Origin: Apoderus coryli | Taxonomy: Eukaryota; Arthropoda; Insecta; Coleoptera; Attelabidae | Length of the DNA stretch: 64,000 bases | Assembly: GCA_911728435.2 (NCBI GenBank) | Contig: OU452206.1 | Coordinates: forward strand, 19,852,821 to 19,916,820 | Direction of reading: 5' to 3' | In this document: in pieces, positions 12,500 to 22,345 of the stretch | Numbering within the stretch: the stretch's first letter is position 1 | How the letters are laid out: every line of letters begins with the position of its first letter | Notes under the pieces: model-generated | Seen by the model: the letters and a program-made list of their open reading frames with translations, nothing else | Database searches by the model: none | Told to the model about the DNA's origin: nothing | Program-made: the position numbers and the translations under genes

Positions 12500-12965
12500 A
12501 ACGTCAACATTAAATTTGAGCCGATGATGGGTGACATTAATACAATGAACGTTCGTACATAAAATCGGTAGCGAATTCTGTACGTTGAATTAATAAATAA
12601 AGAACATAAATTTATGCTCGCCGGTTATTGATCTTTCGAATGATGGACATTAATTTATAACTCCTGTACGTTAAAACGATGTTACCAGGTTGTTAATGTT
12701 ACGAACGATGAAGATTAGTTTATGTCTCCAATATGTAAAACCGATGTTAGATGGTTATTAATGTTACGAACGATGAACATTAATCTATGACTTTTGTACA
12801 TTAAACCGATGTCTGAAGGTTATTAATGTTACGAACAATAAAAATTAGTCTATGACTTTTGTCCGTTAAACCAATGTCAGCTGGTTATTAATGTTACGAA
12901 CAATAAACATTAATCTATGACTTTTGTACGTTAAACCAATGTTAGCTGATTATTACATTGGGTTA
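12500..12965. repeat. 65-bp tandem repeat array
   Basis: The anchor TTAATGTTACGAAC recurs at 12693, 12758, 12823 and 12888, exactly 65 bp apart. Degenerate units lie at 12628 and 12953, and an older one is likely at about 12560. Each unit carries a CATTAATCTATGAC segment and a GTACGTTAAACCGATG segment. There are about six to seven units, internal ones most alike and edge ones decayed, typical of a minisatellite evolving by unequal exchange or slippage. No coding potential. Confidence 0.85.
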
Positions 12966-13279
12966 TAATAATTTTTTTACGTAATTATGTTCGCCGGAAA
13001 TTATTATGACGAAAGATTGAGATTATTGTTATGTATTCAATCAATAATCGCGAGCATATAGATATGTACTATGTGTACTGCAAAGTGCAGTATGGTTCAA
13101 ATATATATACTAGTACCAATGGTTAGAGAACTTAAAAGCCCAAATAAGACTCAAAATTATGTCATTGATTTGATGCACCTGCTTTGTAAAGAAATTAAAT
13201 TATATTTGTACGACACTCGAAATATAAAGGCTTTATTTTTAATTTAGTCGATATTAAATGCTAAACATGTCAGATTCGT

Positions 13280-14294
13280 GTGTCGTCTGACGTGAATAGG
13301 GAGAAAAAACTATATTTGGAAACTAAAGTCCTCGGAAATTCTTCTGAACAAAATTGGAAATTATTACGAGATTTAAACATTTATGCAAAGGAAAATGTCA
13401 CAATACCATCTTCTATTCATGATGTTGATAATATTAATGATTTTTTTGTGGCCACTCCTTCCAACAATCCGGACCCATGAACGATCAATTTTTACTTAGG
13501 TAATAAAATTAGGCTTGATATTAACTTTGTATTTACAATGGTGGATCATCGGGAGATACTTGATGCATTGCTTGGGATTAAGTCAAATGCTGTAGGCAGT
13601 GACAATATCAGTAGTGATATGCTAGTACGTAGTTGTCCGTTTATAATGCGCTTTATACAGCATCTAGTTAATTGCTGTATAGAAACGAGGAACTTCCCAA
13701 CATGTTGGAAAGAAGCAAATGTCATTCCAATCCCCAAAACTAAAACTCCATTAACATTTAAGGATCTTAGACCGATTAGTATACTCCCAGCTATCTCCAA
13801 GGTTATTGAGAGAGTGATGTGCAATCAAATGAAAAAATACCTTGATGGGTATGGGTTGTTGTCGGAGGTCCAGTCTGGGTTCCGTCAGGGTCACAGTTGC
13901 TCCACGACATTAGTGTCGTGTGTTGGACTACTCAAGGGCGTTTGACCACATTGATCATGGTTTGTTGCTGGCCATTGTAAGTTACCTGGGCTTTGGGGAG
14001 TCTGCTGTGTATCTACTCGGGACATACTTGAATGATAGAAGTCAGGTTGTCATTTTGGGAACGGCAGTGTCTGGGACCAGGACATTGCGTAGTGGTGTGC
14101 CGCAGGGCTCTATTCTTGGTCCAATTTTGTTTTCTATTTATACATCGCAGCTCTTGGAATCCTTGAGACATTGCTCTGCTCATTTATATGCCGATGACAC
14201 CCAGCTGTACATGTCGTTTAAACCCGTTGATATGGACGAGACCATGCGTCGGTTTGATGATGATTTGGAGCGTTTGGTGAGAGAGCATCCATGA
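13280..14294 (+). mobile_element. LINE reverse transcriptase, frameshifted
   Basis: Three consecutive frames rebuild one polymerase. 13280-13480 gives the linker before the palm (NREKKLYLETKVLG, DVDNINDFF) and ends in a stop. 13538-13930 carries the fingers (KEANVIPIPKTKTPLTFKDL, RPISILPAISKVIERV, SEVQSGFRQGHSCSTTL). After a frameshift near 13920, 13920-14294 carries box A (LDYSRAFDHIDH), SGVPQGSILGPILFSIYTSQ and the catalytic box YADDTQLY. The copy lacks an endonuclease domain and stops before the thumb. The wording fits a CR1/L2-like LINE, probably the same family as 9984-10897. The stops and frameshift make it inactive. Confidence 0.85.
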
Positions 14295-15365
14295 ATCATT
14301 GCCTCGAAATAAAGCCTCCAAAGTCGCAAATGTTATTACTGTGCCCTCCCAGGGCTCGGACTACATACTATGGGGCTTTATTATATGTTCTTCTATTTCT
14401 TGAACTATTTTAACACAAAATAAAAAAGGTTCTTGAGAGAAAATAAGCCATTTAAAGTACACAATAATACTTTAAATGGCTTATCTTTCCACTGGCACCT
14501 TTGAACATAGCTAACGGATGGCTGGAATTTGAAAGTTTCATCTGAATATCTTTTCTACCTAAAAAGTTATAGCGACTTAACAAAGTGAACCTCTTAATGT
14601 TTTTGAGCAGTGTCAAATTCCATATTTAAATTTAAAAATCATATAAACGGGCCTCGTATACGCCCCGCCGATACAAGGGGAGAAATTTTATGGGCTATTC
14701 ATGGATATTTCAAATATCTTGTGTTCTCTCAATAAATAAATAAATTGAAGAAATATTCAAACAGTGTAGTTTTGGTTTAACCATGTAGCACTTTTTTCAG
14801 ATTGCCATCTTAATATTCACGAGATATAAGATCCTAAAAATATTTAACTAAAATTTGAATTCATTCTGTTGGATACAGATAGGGACCATTTTGACCTCGT
14901 AACCATAAATAAGTATAAATTAAACGTCCATTCGGAAGTTGTATATTATTATTTTAGTAACTCTACGTGGTACGCGTTTGGAATAATAATATTTTGGTGT
15001 TTTGGCTATTCGTAAATGAAATTCATATAATTTTATTGGCATTTATGTTATCGAGGAAGTCGATAGTAAAATTATTTACGACTTATATTACATTAAATAT
15101 TGTGAAAACATTTGAATAATATTAATTTTATTTTTATTATATTAATATTTATAACAAATGTAGAAACTATAAAAATTGTTGAAAGCGTGTGATTTTTACT
15201 AGATGGTACTCACCACAAAGAACGTGAATTTGTATTTCATTTGAATAGTATACATAATTTATAGTTATGATACACCTTAAATATATTTACATTTATTCAA
15301 TAAACGCATTCATTTGATTCAAAACGTGGTTTACATGCTTTACCAAAAGTCTATGGTTAGAGCAC
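14295..15365. other. no gene; one perfect hairpin inside
   Basis: Apart from the inverted repeat at 14443-14484, the stretch is plain AT-rich DNA with no ORF or repeat I can support. Confidence 0.4.
14443..14484. repeat. 17-bp perfect inverted repeat
   Basis: ATAAGCCATTTAAAGTA at 14443-14459 is the exact reverse complement of 14468-14484, separated by 8 bases. It may be a small MITE remnant or chance palindrome; no flanking duplication is obvious. Confidence 0.7.
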
Positions 15366-15800
15366 TTATGTTCTGCCTAAATAAATTCTATATGGAATTC
15401 TGGCTAAGTCCGACTCTGGCTTAAACAAATGTATTAATAAAGACAGAGCGGAAAGGAAAAAAAGCTTCCTAATATCAAACACTCCTGCTTCAGAAAAAAG
15501 TTGACTTGTTGGGTATAGTCGGCTTTTATTAAGTATGATTTTTAAAATATATTTTTGTGCAGTTTCCAACTTTTTTATATGGGCGACCACTGCACTCCCC
15601 CATGCCAAAATCCCATAATTTATTCTGGATTCTACAAGAGCGTCGTATAATGTTTTTAAATATTGTACTGTTAGTACAGCTTTCGAGCGTTTAAATCTAT
15701 GGAATAGGGATCTTATAGTTTGAGTAACCCTGTGTATATGAGTGTCCCAGCGAAGATGGGAAGAACTAGCTGAAATGAATTGTGAAACAAACAATTTCTA
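15366..15800 (-). mobile_element. LINE polymerase C-terminal fragment
   Basis: The 142-residue minus frame 15794-15366 reads LRWDTHIHRVTQTIRSLFHR, ALVESRINYGILAWGSAVVA, then IKKLETAQKYILKIILNKSR and FDIRKLFFLSAL. This is the thumb and C-terminal region of a Jockey/CR1-group LINE (W--HI, LV-S-I-YGI--WG, L---Q---L--I). Palm and endonuclease are missing and the open end lies at 15800. It differs in wording from family 1, so it is a separate lineage. Confidence 0.75.
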
Positions 15801-16559
15801 AATGCTTTAATTGTTCATTTTTACGAACTGGTAGCTCTGATGGTTTCGAAAGCACCAATCAATGCTATCTTGTTTTTTTTTTATATATGGAAATCGTCTT
15901 TCAGTATCTAACACAAAAAAAACACAAATAATCTAGTTCTTCTATTTTTTAACGAGCGTTAACCTTATTTTATCGCTATGTTGACCTCATAATATATTGG
16001 TATATCTGTTTTTATTATGGTACAATGCATTATCGTATTCTATTTATTGTAATAAATACATATTTTGTTGTACTAGATCCATTTTAATTAAATCTACTGT
16101 ATTGGGTAATTTTTATTACTCATTTGTTTTCCTTTTTTATTATATGTATGTTTTTACAAAATCTGGGAAGAAAACAACATTTTTGGGTCATGCCGATCTT
16201 GTTCTATTATTTTGCGCACAGCATCGATGTTTTTGCAAACCAATAATTATTGTACACTGTTTTTTTTATGGTGCTTCATTCATGAATCGTTGACCGGAAA
16301 GAACGAAAACCTTCACGTGTAAAATCATTTTTTTTGTACAAACAAAACCCTAAGTGCACGTTTAAATATCTTCATTTGTTGTAAAATGGTTTGCAGACAA
16401 AGTTGTTTTTGGATTTGGAAATAGATAAATGGTGTCTCAAAATTAAATAAAATATCATACAAAATATGGTCGGAATAGTGTATTAATTTCGTCAATTGCG
16501 AGCTTAATTGAAATATTCTGGGAGACAGGATCCGTTGGAGACGCCAAACACACTGTTCG
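15801..16559. other. no gene seen
   Basis: The 98-residue ORF at 15997-16293 (+) is hydrophobic, Tyr/Phe-rich and AT-driven, with no recognisable domain; I do not call it a gene. Confidence 0.35.
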
Positions 16560-16984
16560 TCCAAAAACAACCCGTTCAATATCGAAGCAGTGCGTGAGAG
16601 TGTCGGTGGCAATCCAGAAACCTCAATTCGGCGTCGTGGACAAGACTTGCACAGTGCAAGAAGCTCTCTACAGCGTATACTCACTAAAGATCTGTGTCTC
16701 CATGCTTACAAAATTCAATTAACACAACACCTAAAGGCTAATGACCATGCACAGCGACGAGAGTTTGTGGAATGGATTATTCAGGATCAATAAATGGATG
16801 CTGATTTTTCGAGCAAAATCATCCTAAGCGATGAAGCACATTGTCGTCTTGATGGGTTTGTTAATCGCCAAAACTGCCGCTTTTGGGGTTCTGGGAACCC
16901 TCATATGATTGTTGAAAAACAAATGCATCCACAACGTGTGACTGTTTGGTGTGGATTTTGGGCTGGAGGCATAATTGGAGAGTT
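16560..16984 (+). mobile_element. mariner-like transposase fragment, cut by a LINE
   Basis: From about 16590 the frame reads ESVGGNPETSIRRRGQDLH, SLQRILTKDLCLHAYKIQLT, a stop at 16791, then in the same frame KIILSDEAHCRLDGFVNRQN and MHPQRVTVWCGFWAGGIIGE. This is an IS630/Tc1/mariner transposase: the second helix-turn-helix (RILTKDL), then the first catalytic aspartate in LSDEAH and the VTVWCG--AGGIIG block. The second and third catalytic residues are absent because the sequence changes at about 16985 into the 3' tip of LINE family 1. With one in-frame stop and no C-terminal half it is inactive. The fragment at 35497 belongs to the same lineage. Confidence 0.85.
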
Positions 16985-17195
16985 TGAAAACACTGAGCCT
17001 TGCAATGTTCAAAAATAGATTAAAAAACTACTTAATTGACAAGGCTTTTTACTCCATCGATGAATTCCTCAGCACTGACTTTCTGTTTTGATTAAGTTAT
17101 ATACATTTATATGTTTTATGTTGTGTTATGTTATATTTTCGTATTTAATATGACTTGTGTAAACCTGACATGTAATGACAATAATAAAATAAAAA
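16985..17195 (+). mobile_element. LINE family 1 copy G (3' tip only)
   Basis: Starting at AGTTTGAAAACACTGAGCC the sequence matches the 3' end of family 1: LSLAMFKNRLKNYL, FYSIDEFLSTDFLF, stop, then the family 3'UTR and a TAATAAAATAAA tail. Only about 210 bp remain, a severe 5' truncation typical of target-primed reverse transcription. It joins directly onto mariner coding sequence. One substitution gives DKAF where other copies have DQAF. Confidence 0.85.
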
Positions 17196-18383
17196 AAAGA
17201 CAATATGAATGCTCACACAATGAACGATCAAAAATTTTTCAAAAACTCAATAATTATATTATCAATAAGTCGTTTCAAACAAAATATCAGGCCATGTATG
17301 TTAATATTTCATGGCTTATAGTACGTAATCCAGAAGGTATCAGGCATTCTCACTAGGCTCAAATTATTTCTCAAATAATAAAGCAACTTTCGATGAAAAA
17401 TTGCTTTGTTTTGATGATTAAGCTGAAAATATAAATACGTGGCCCTCGTAGTAATATATAAATGAAGATAGCGTAAGGTGCAGCCTATACCTATATAAAG
17501 TTATTAATATTTTAATTATATTGTTTAAATTATAAAAATAACACTGTCTAATAATAGCCAGAGACTTAAGTAATAAATTTTAAACACGTTTATTATTATA
17601 CCTTTTTATTCCTTTGTCGTCAACATTTAATACCGTGTTTAAACGCTTTTTCTTTCTCGTCTATTCGTTTTATTTCGTTTCTACTTCATCTCCTTTATAC
17701 TAACATCATTTTTATGACTTTCTTAAAGTCTTAAGTCTCTAATTGTTGTAGCGACGGATTTCTTTTACTTCTTGTCCTATAATAAAAAAAAAATCGTGGA
17801 AAATTAACAACTTGTAGTAAAGTGTCGTTTAAAAAAAATGTTGTTGAAAAGAATGTCCATACGCAAGTGATGTGATTAATTTACGAGAAATTTAGTATTT
17901 ATTGATTAATCTTGAACTAACCAAGAATTGTTTGATGTTCTAGTAGTTAATTGTAAATTAGAGAGAAGAATTATTTGTTTTTCTGCACATTTCGGTTGCG
18001 TTTTGACAACGAAATACTCACTCAAGTTTAATGCGATAAAGTTGTCATTTTTGTTACACAAAATCGATCGACAAAACTCTCTTAATCTGTGACTCATTTA
18101 AAAATTTGAGATAAAGAAATGACCATTTTGAAGTTCCTTGAGAGACCATTTCCAGATGGAAATTTGTCTATCTGTGTGTCTGTATTTTTCCACGATAGAG
18201 CCTAAACGCATTAACCAATTCAGCTAAATTTTGTTGTGTGAGTTTGGGGGAGTCTTAGGATGAACCCGTTAGTTTTTGGTTGAAATCGCTTTAGCCCTGT
18301 GATAGACGTGGACATAACCGTCAAATTTTCAAACAGCAGTACGGGTCGAGTGATAGGTATATCATTTTAAATAAAGTTTGCTA
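17196..18383. other. no gene; short mariner-like echo at the left edge
   Basis: AGACAATATGAATGCTCACA at 17198 onward nearly matches the QDN-NAHT coding segment of the mariner fragment at 36440-36720, but diverges within about 25 bp. The remainder is AT-rich without features. Confidence 0.3.
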
Positions 18384-20800
18384 GGTTAGTTTATTTTTAT
18401 TTTTTATTGTCATTACATGTCATTACCAAAAAAGGTTTACACAAGTCATATTAAATATTGAAATATTACATAACACAACATAAAAACATAGAAATGTATA
18501 TAACTTAATCAAAACAGAAAGTCAGTGCTGAGGAATTCATCAATGGAGTAAAAAGCCTGGTCAATTAAGTAGTTTTTTAATATATTTTTGAACATTGCAA
18601 GGCTCAGTGTTTTCAAACTATCTGGCAAATGATTATAGCCTGTGGGACCATAATAATTTACAGAATTTCTGCTTCTACCCAACCTCATATATTCAGGAAG
18701 AATGTCATTTTTGTTTCTGGTATTGTGGTTGTGAACTTCATCATGCCTTATGTACAGATTGTAATTATTTTTCACATACATAATTGAATTGTAGATATAG
18801 AGACACGGGAGTGTAATTATGTTACATTCTTTAAATTTAGGTCTGACATCCTCTCTAAACTTTAAATCTGTCATTAATCGAACCACTCGTCTTTGGATTG
18901 CGAATACCCGACTAGCATGACAAGAGTGTCCCCACACTGTGAAAAAGGCCATAATATGCTGATTTCAAAACATTAAAATAGACTTCATTCACCCTTCAAG
19001 CTTCGCAACATGAACACAACCTTAGACAACTTGGCAATGGTAACCTCGACATGACCCGCCCAGGTTAGCTTTTGGTCCAAAGTGACACCCAAAAACTTTA
19101 CCAGACCATCAGAAACAGCAACATCCGTCTCACGTAATGTCAATATTTTAGTAGCTGTTTTATTGGCATTCATACAGAGTTTGTTAGCTGCAAACCAGTC
19201 AGCAGCCCTCGACTGTGAATTAATCATACTTGAGGCCAGAACATCACTCGACAGTTCAACATCGACAATAGTTGAATCGTCTGCAAAGAATGTCAGGTCA
19301 GAGCATGGCAGATGTAGCGGTAAATCATTAATGAAAATCAAAAACAATAGAGGTCCGAGCACCGAGCCCTGTGGGACTCCACAAGAGCTCAACAAGGGCT
19401 GAGAAGACTTTGACTCAAACATCATTACAACACTCCTACCAGTGAGATAGGAACTCAGCAAACGAATCGAATTCGCACTCATACCGTATCGCTCCAGTTT
19501 ACCCAACAAGATATCGTGTGAGACGCAATCAAACGCCTTTGTTAAATCAAGAAAAGAAGCCCCCACAAGCCTTCTACTCTCAAAAGCGGTTATAACGCTA
19601 TTTATAAAGTTTTCTATAGCTGAAACGATGTTAAGTTTCGGTCTAAATCCAAATTGTTTCGGAGAAAATAAATTATTTCTTTCAAAATAGTTGGCTAATT
19701 GTTTAAAGAGTATCTTTTCAAAAATTTTGCCTAGAACAGGCACTATAGAAATAGGGCGATAGTTGTTCAATTCATCTGGAGATCCTTTTTTGAATAACGG
19801 TATAATTTTGCTAAATTTCAGACAACTCGGAAACATACCGGATGAGATCGCCAAATTAATCAATATTGTCAATGGTATAATTATTATATCCTTAATATAT
19901 TTAATGATTACGATATTCAAATCAAAAATGTCTTTCGAGCTTTTATTTTTAAAAGAGTTTATTATATCTCTCATCTCAATAAAAGATATTTCATTAATCT
20001 CAAAATTGCCAGGAATGTCAATAGACAACAAATCCAGTGGACTGATATTTGAGGATAAGTCATGGGTTAAAGTCTCCGCAATACTGGTAAAATCAGCAGT
20101 AAGATTTGTTAATGATTGTTGGGTAGCAGAACTATTCCTTTTATGGTTGATAACATCCCATGTAGCCCTGGCAATATTAGAACCATCTGCAATATACGTA
20201 TCGTTCGCATTTTTTTTTTGCCATTTTAATATGAGATCTATACAAGTTACGATAAGAGCGAACCATGTCTTTTATACCTTGGATTTGTGGAAACTGTGTA
20301 GACAGTTCTCGCAATAGCGCAAGTGTTTCGCGCATTTGCCTAATTTCAGGTGTAAACCATTTAACAGCGTGTCCAGTCTTGAAATTGGTTTTTCTACGTA
20401 AAGGAAACACTATAATACATTCTCCGGATATTATGTTTATAAAATTATTAAAATTTTCTTCAATTGATGTGTTTATATCTGACACAAAATTCCAATCAAT
20501 ATCAGCTATATTACTAAAAAAGGAACAAAGGCCACGCTGAGTTATAGGCCTAAACCATACAACTCCCAGCGTCAATAAACATTCAGAAACACTCATATTA
20601 AGAATTAAAGCCTTATGGTCCGACATGCCCGTCTCAACTACATCTATAAACATTTTTTTAGGTTCAAAATTCAGAAGTACATTACCCAAGCAGTTTGTCC
20701 CCCTCGTTAGTTCCTCAACGAAAGACATATATATAAAAGTATTAATAAAATTCACAAACTGAGTTGATTCATTAGAACTTAATGAAAATAATACAATTAT
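18384..20800 (-). mobile_element. LINE family 1 copy A (longest, with endonuclease end)
   Basis: Reading minus from about 20800: the endonuclease C-terminus (ELTRGTNCLGNVLL, then the SDH motif in GMSDHKALIL), the linker (FPLRRKTNFKTGHAVKWFTP), the reverse transcriptase in frame 20031-18985 with NNYRPISIVPVLGKIFEK, box A FLDLTKAFDCVSHD, CGVPQGSVLGPLLF and catalytic FFADDSTIVD, and a C-terminal frame 18952-18509 ending FLSTDFLF. A 3'UTR follows with a TAAAAATAAAAAATAAA tail at 18384-18407. Against copy B it lacks 23 bp near 18930, has 4 extra bases near 18988 and lacks 14 bp near 20095, so frames are broken. It ends about 260 bp upstream of the unc-5 start exon. Jockey/CR1-group clade. Confidence 0.9.
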
Positions 20801-20821
20801 AATAATTACTATTAAAATTCT

Positions 20822-20895
20822 GTTTCGATACGCAGGTCATATATTTTTGATTATATTATATTTTGTCGGGAAAGTTTTGTAGCGACGCATTTTTT
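20822..20895 (+). repeat. dispersed repeat, partner at 42225-42295 (minus)
   Basis: About 70 bp here matches the reverse complement of 42225-42295. Shared blocks include GGTCATATATTTTTGATTAT and TTGTCGGGAAAGTTT, with a few substitutions and small indels. The identity of the element is unknown; the 42-kb copy lies next to a hammerhead-like element remnant. Confidence 0.65.
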
Positions 20896-21058
20896 AATAA
20901 CATAAAAACTCGCACAACACGAATTTCAATGTCAGTTGAGACATTTTATAAATTTCAAACAATCCGTTTTTCATAACATTAATAATTCAGTTTACATTAT
21001 TTGGTTTGTTGTTTTAAGAATTTCGTATTTTTCACTGTCTTATATTCATCTGTTTCAG

Positions 21059-21208
21059 AGTGTATCACCGCATCTCACACCGAAAATAATAAACCCCAGG
21101 AGTGTTTAGCGTCCATGTCAAGAGCGCAACAAGACATGTGAAGGACACACGGGGCGAAATAAACGTTCGTCCCCCCCTATTACGATACCCACATCATCCC
21201 AGATCTTC
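21059..21208 (+). promoter_or_regulatory. unc-5: putative unc-5 5' leader, with short upstream ORF
   Basis: A pyrimidine-rich tract ends CTGTTTCAG at 21058, which could be a splice acceptor for a 5' leader exon. TTTCAGAG could instead be an initiator-type transcription start. From 21059 the composition is richer in C and G than the surroundings, as expected for a leader. A short upstream ORF runs 21115-21141 (8 codons, MSRAQQDM then stop), out of frame with the main ATG at 21209, and could dampen translation. The main ATG has G at +4 but T at -3. Confidence 0.4.
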
Positions 21209-21281
21209 ATGGCGTCATCAATAATAATTAGTTTAACTGTGGGGTCGTTGGTGTTATTGTTCTGCAGTGCAGCCAATCAAG
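21209..21281 (+). CDS. unc-5: UNC-5 netrin receptor, signal-peptide exon
   Basis: ATG at 21209 opens MASSIIISLTVGSLVLLFCS followed by AANQ, a clear secretory signal: short N-region, hydrophobic core, small residues for cleavage after about residue 22. The frame meets a strong splice donor, CAAG/GTAAGG, at 21281/21282, leaving one base (phase 1). The next exon called on this strand, 60820, begins in the matching phase, and the split codon becomes GAT (Asp). UNC-5 proteins are single-pass axon-guidance receptors that need such a signal. The pairing is inferred from phase, strand and content, since both exons lie alone in transposon-rich DNA. Another secreted protein's first exon is the alternative. 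Confidence 0.65.
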
Positions 21282-21829
21282 GTAAGGTTTTGGCAGTTTT
21301 ATTGGCAAATTCTTTAGATTTTTTCGCAGGAAATAAAAGTAAAGGAATGTACATTTCGTATCACAGTCACATTCGATTCTTCTGTTTAATATTGTAACTT
21401 AAGTTACGCCCTGTATATTACTAAAACGAAATTAATCCATAAAAATCCCTGATGCGCTAAGCTTAATTGAACAGATCTCTTTTAGTGATACTGTTAGTCG
21501 CACAAATTATCGATAAATATCCAATCAAATCAGTCGACCGCTGCTAAAACGGTCCAATAAAGCATGGGGTGCGAAAATGTAGACGATATTTTACAATTAG
21601 TGCATTTACTGAAAGTGTCTTTGGTACATATACGTTGGATCTTGGATCGTTATTGTCTTTTATTCCATGTGGAGAAATATCTCGTAACACTAAACCTTAT
21701 ACGGAATTAGATTTTTGTAATTAACCAAATGGATTACTCACGATGGTTATCATTTTATAAATTCATTCAGTGTTCTTTATTTATATTAAATGTTCGATAT
21801 ATTTTTTTAAATTAACTATCCTTGTTGAA

Positions 21830-22345
21830 CTTATGTTTGGGAGTGCCTCAAGATTCAAATATAGGCCCTTTATTGCTTTTATTATTTATTTGTCGTTACG
21901 AAAATTTAAAATATTCAAAAGCATTCTGTACTCAATCTGTTGCTCGTTGTTAACCTCTTCACTAGAACTAGATGATGTATCTACTTGTGTCGACCAGAAT
22001 GTTGTCCAAAACCAACAACTGATATTATGATTATCTCACTGTATCTACATGTGCTGCAGAAATTAACGTCCCGTCTGTTTGGCATATGTTTACTACAATG
22101 AATATATCGAGTATGTGCTCTCCAATGATGATAATATTATTATTGGACACTACATACCACAGTTAGATAGAAATCTCTGCATGAGACGAGCATTATTCCT
22201 CGTTAATAAAGCCTTCAGTTTATGTTAGAATTGAGACCGAATGAGGAAATTAAAGCTGGATACACTTTATGTTCTATAATTCTCTGGTGCAGTGCAGCGT
22301 ATGGTTTTCAATTTAATTGTCTACTGTTATTTGTAGTCTGTTATC
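21830..22345 (+). mobile_element. decayed LINE reverse transcriptase fragment
   Basis: From about 21832 one frame reads LCLGVPQDSNIGPLLLLLFI, a decayed form of the GVPQGS-LGPLLF-FIND block. The catalytic FADD box is not intact downstream. Near 22250-22310, KAGYTLCSIILWCS resembles the thumb segment LK-LY-S-V-S--EY--I-W. Frames are broken throughout. Wording is closest to the elements at 44790-47240 and 50575-52800 (GVPQGSNLGPLLF), so I infer the same lineage. Confidence 0.6.

Noticed and set aside
13280..14294. Functional reverse transcriptase gene
   Set aside because: Box A and the YADD box are present, but a stop at about 13478, a frameshift near 13920 and missing thumb and endonuclease rule out a working element.
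15997..16293. Hydrophobic 98-residue ORF as a membrane protein
   Set aside because: AT-driven Tyr/Phe/Leu composition, no start context, no conserved pattern and no neighbouring exon signals.
18595..18783. Open frame MQGSVFSNYLANDYS, repeated near 31819, 41184, 57129 and 60335
   Set aside because: It lies exactly antisense to the family 1 C-terminal coding region in every copy, so its recurrence is explained by the LINE.
19082..19402. Open frame MTPKNFTRPSETATSVSRN, repeated near 32325, 40546, 57635 and 59868
   Set aside because: Antisense shadow of the family 1 palm/thumb coding sequence; no independent evidence of a protein.
19763..20317. 184-residue open frame opposite copy A (also near 32991 and 58316)
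   Set aside because: Antisense to the family 1 fingers region; its hydrophobic look comes from complementing Asn/Lys/Ile-rich codons.
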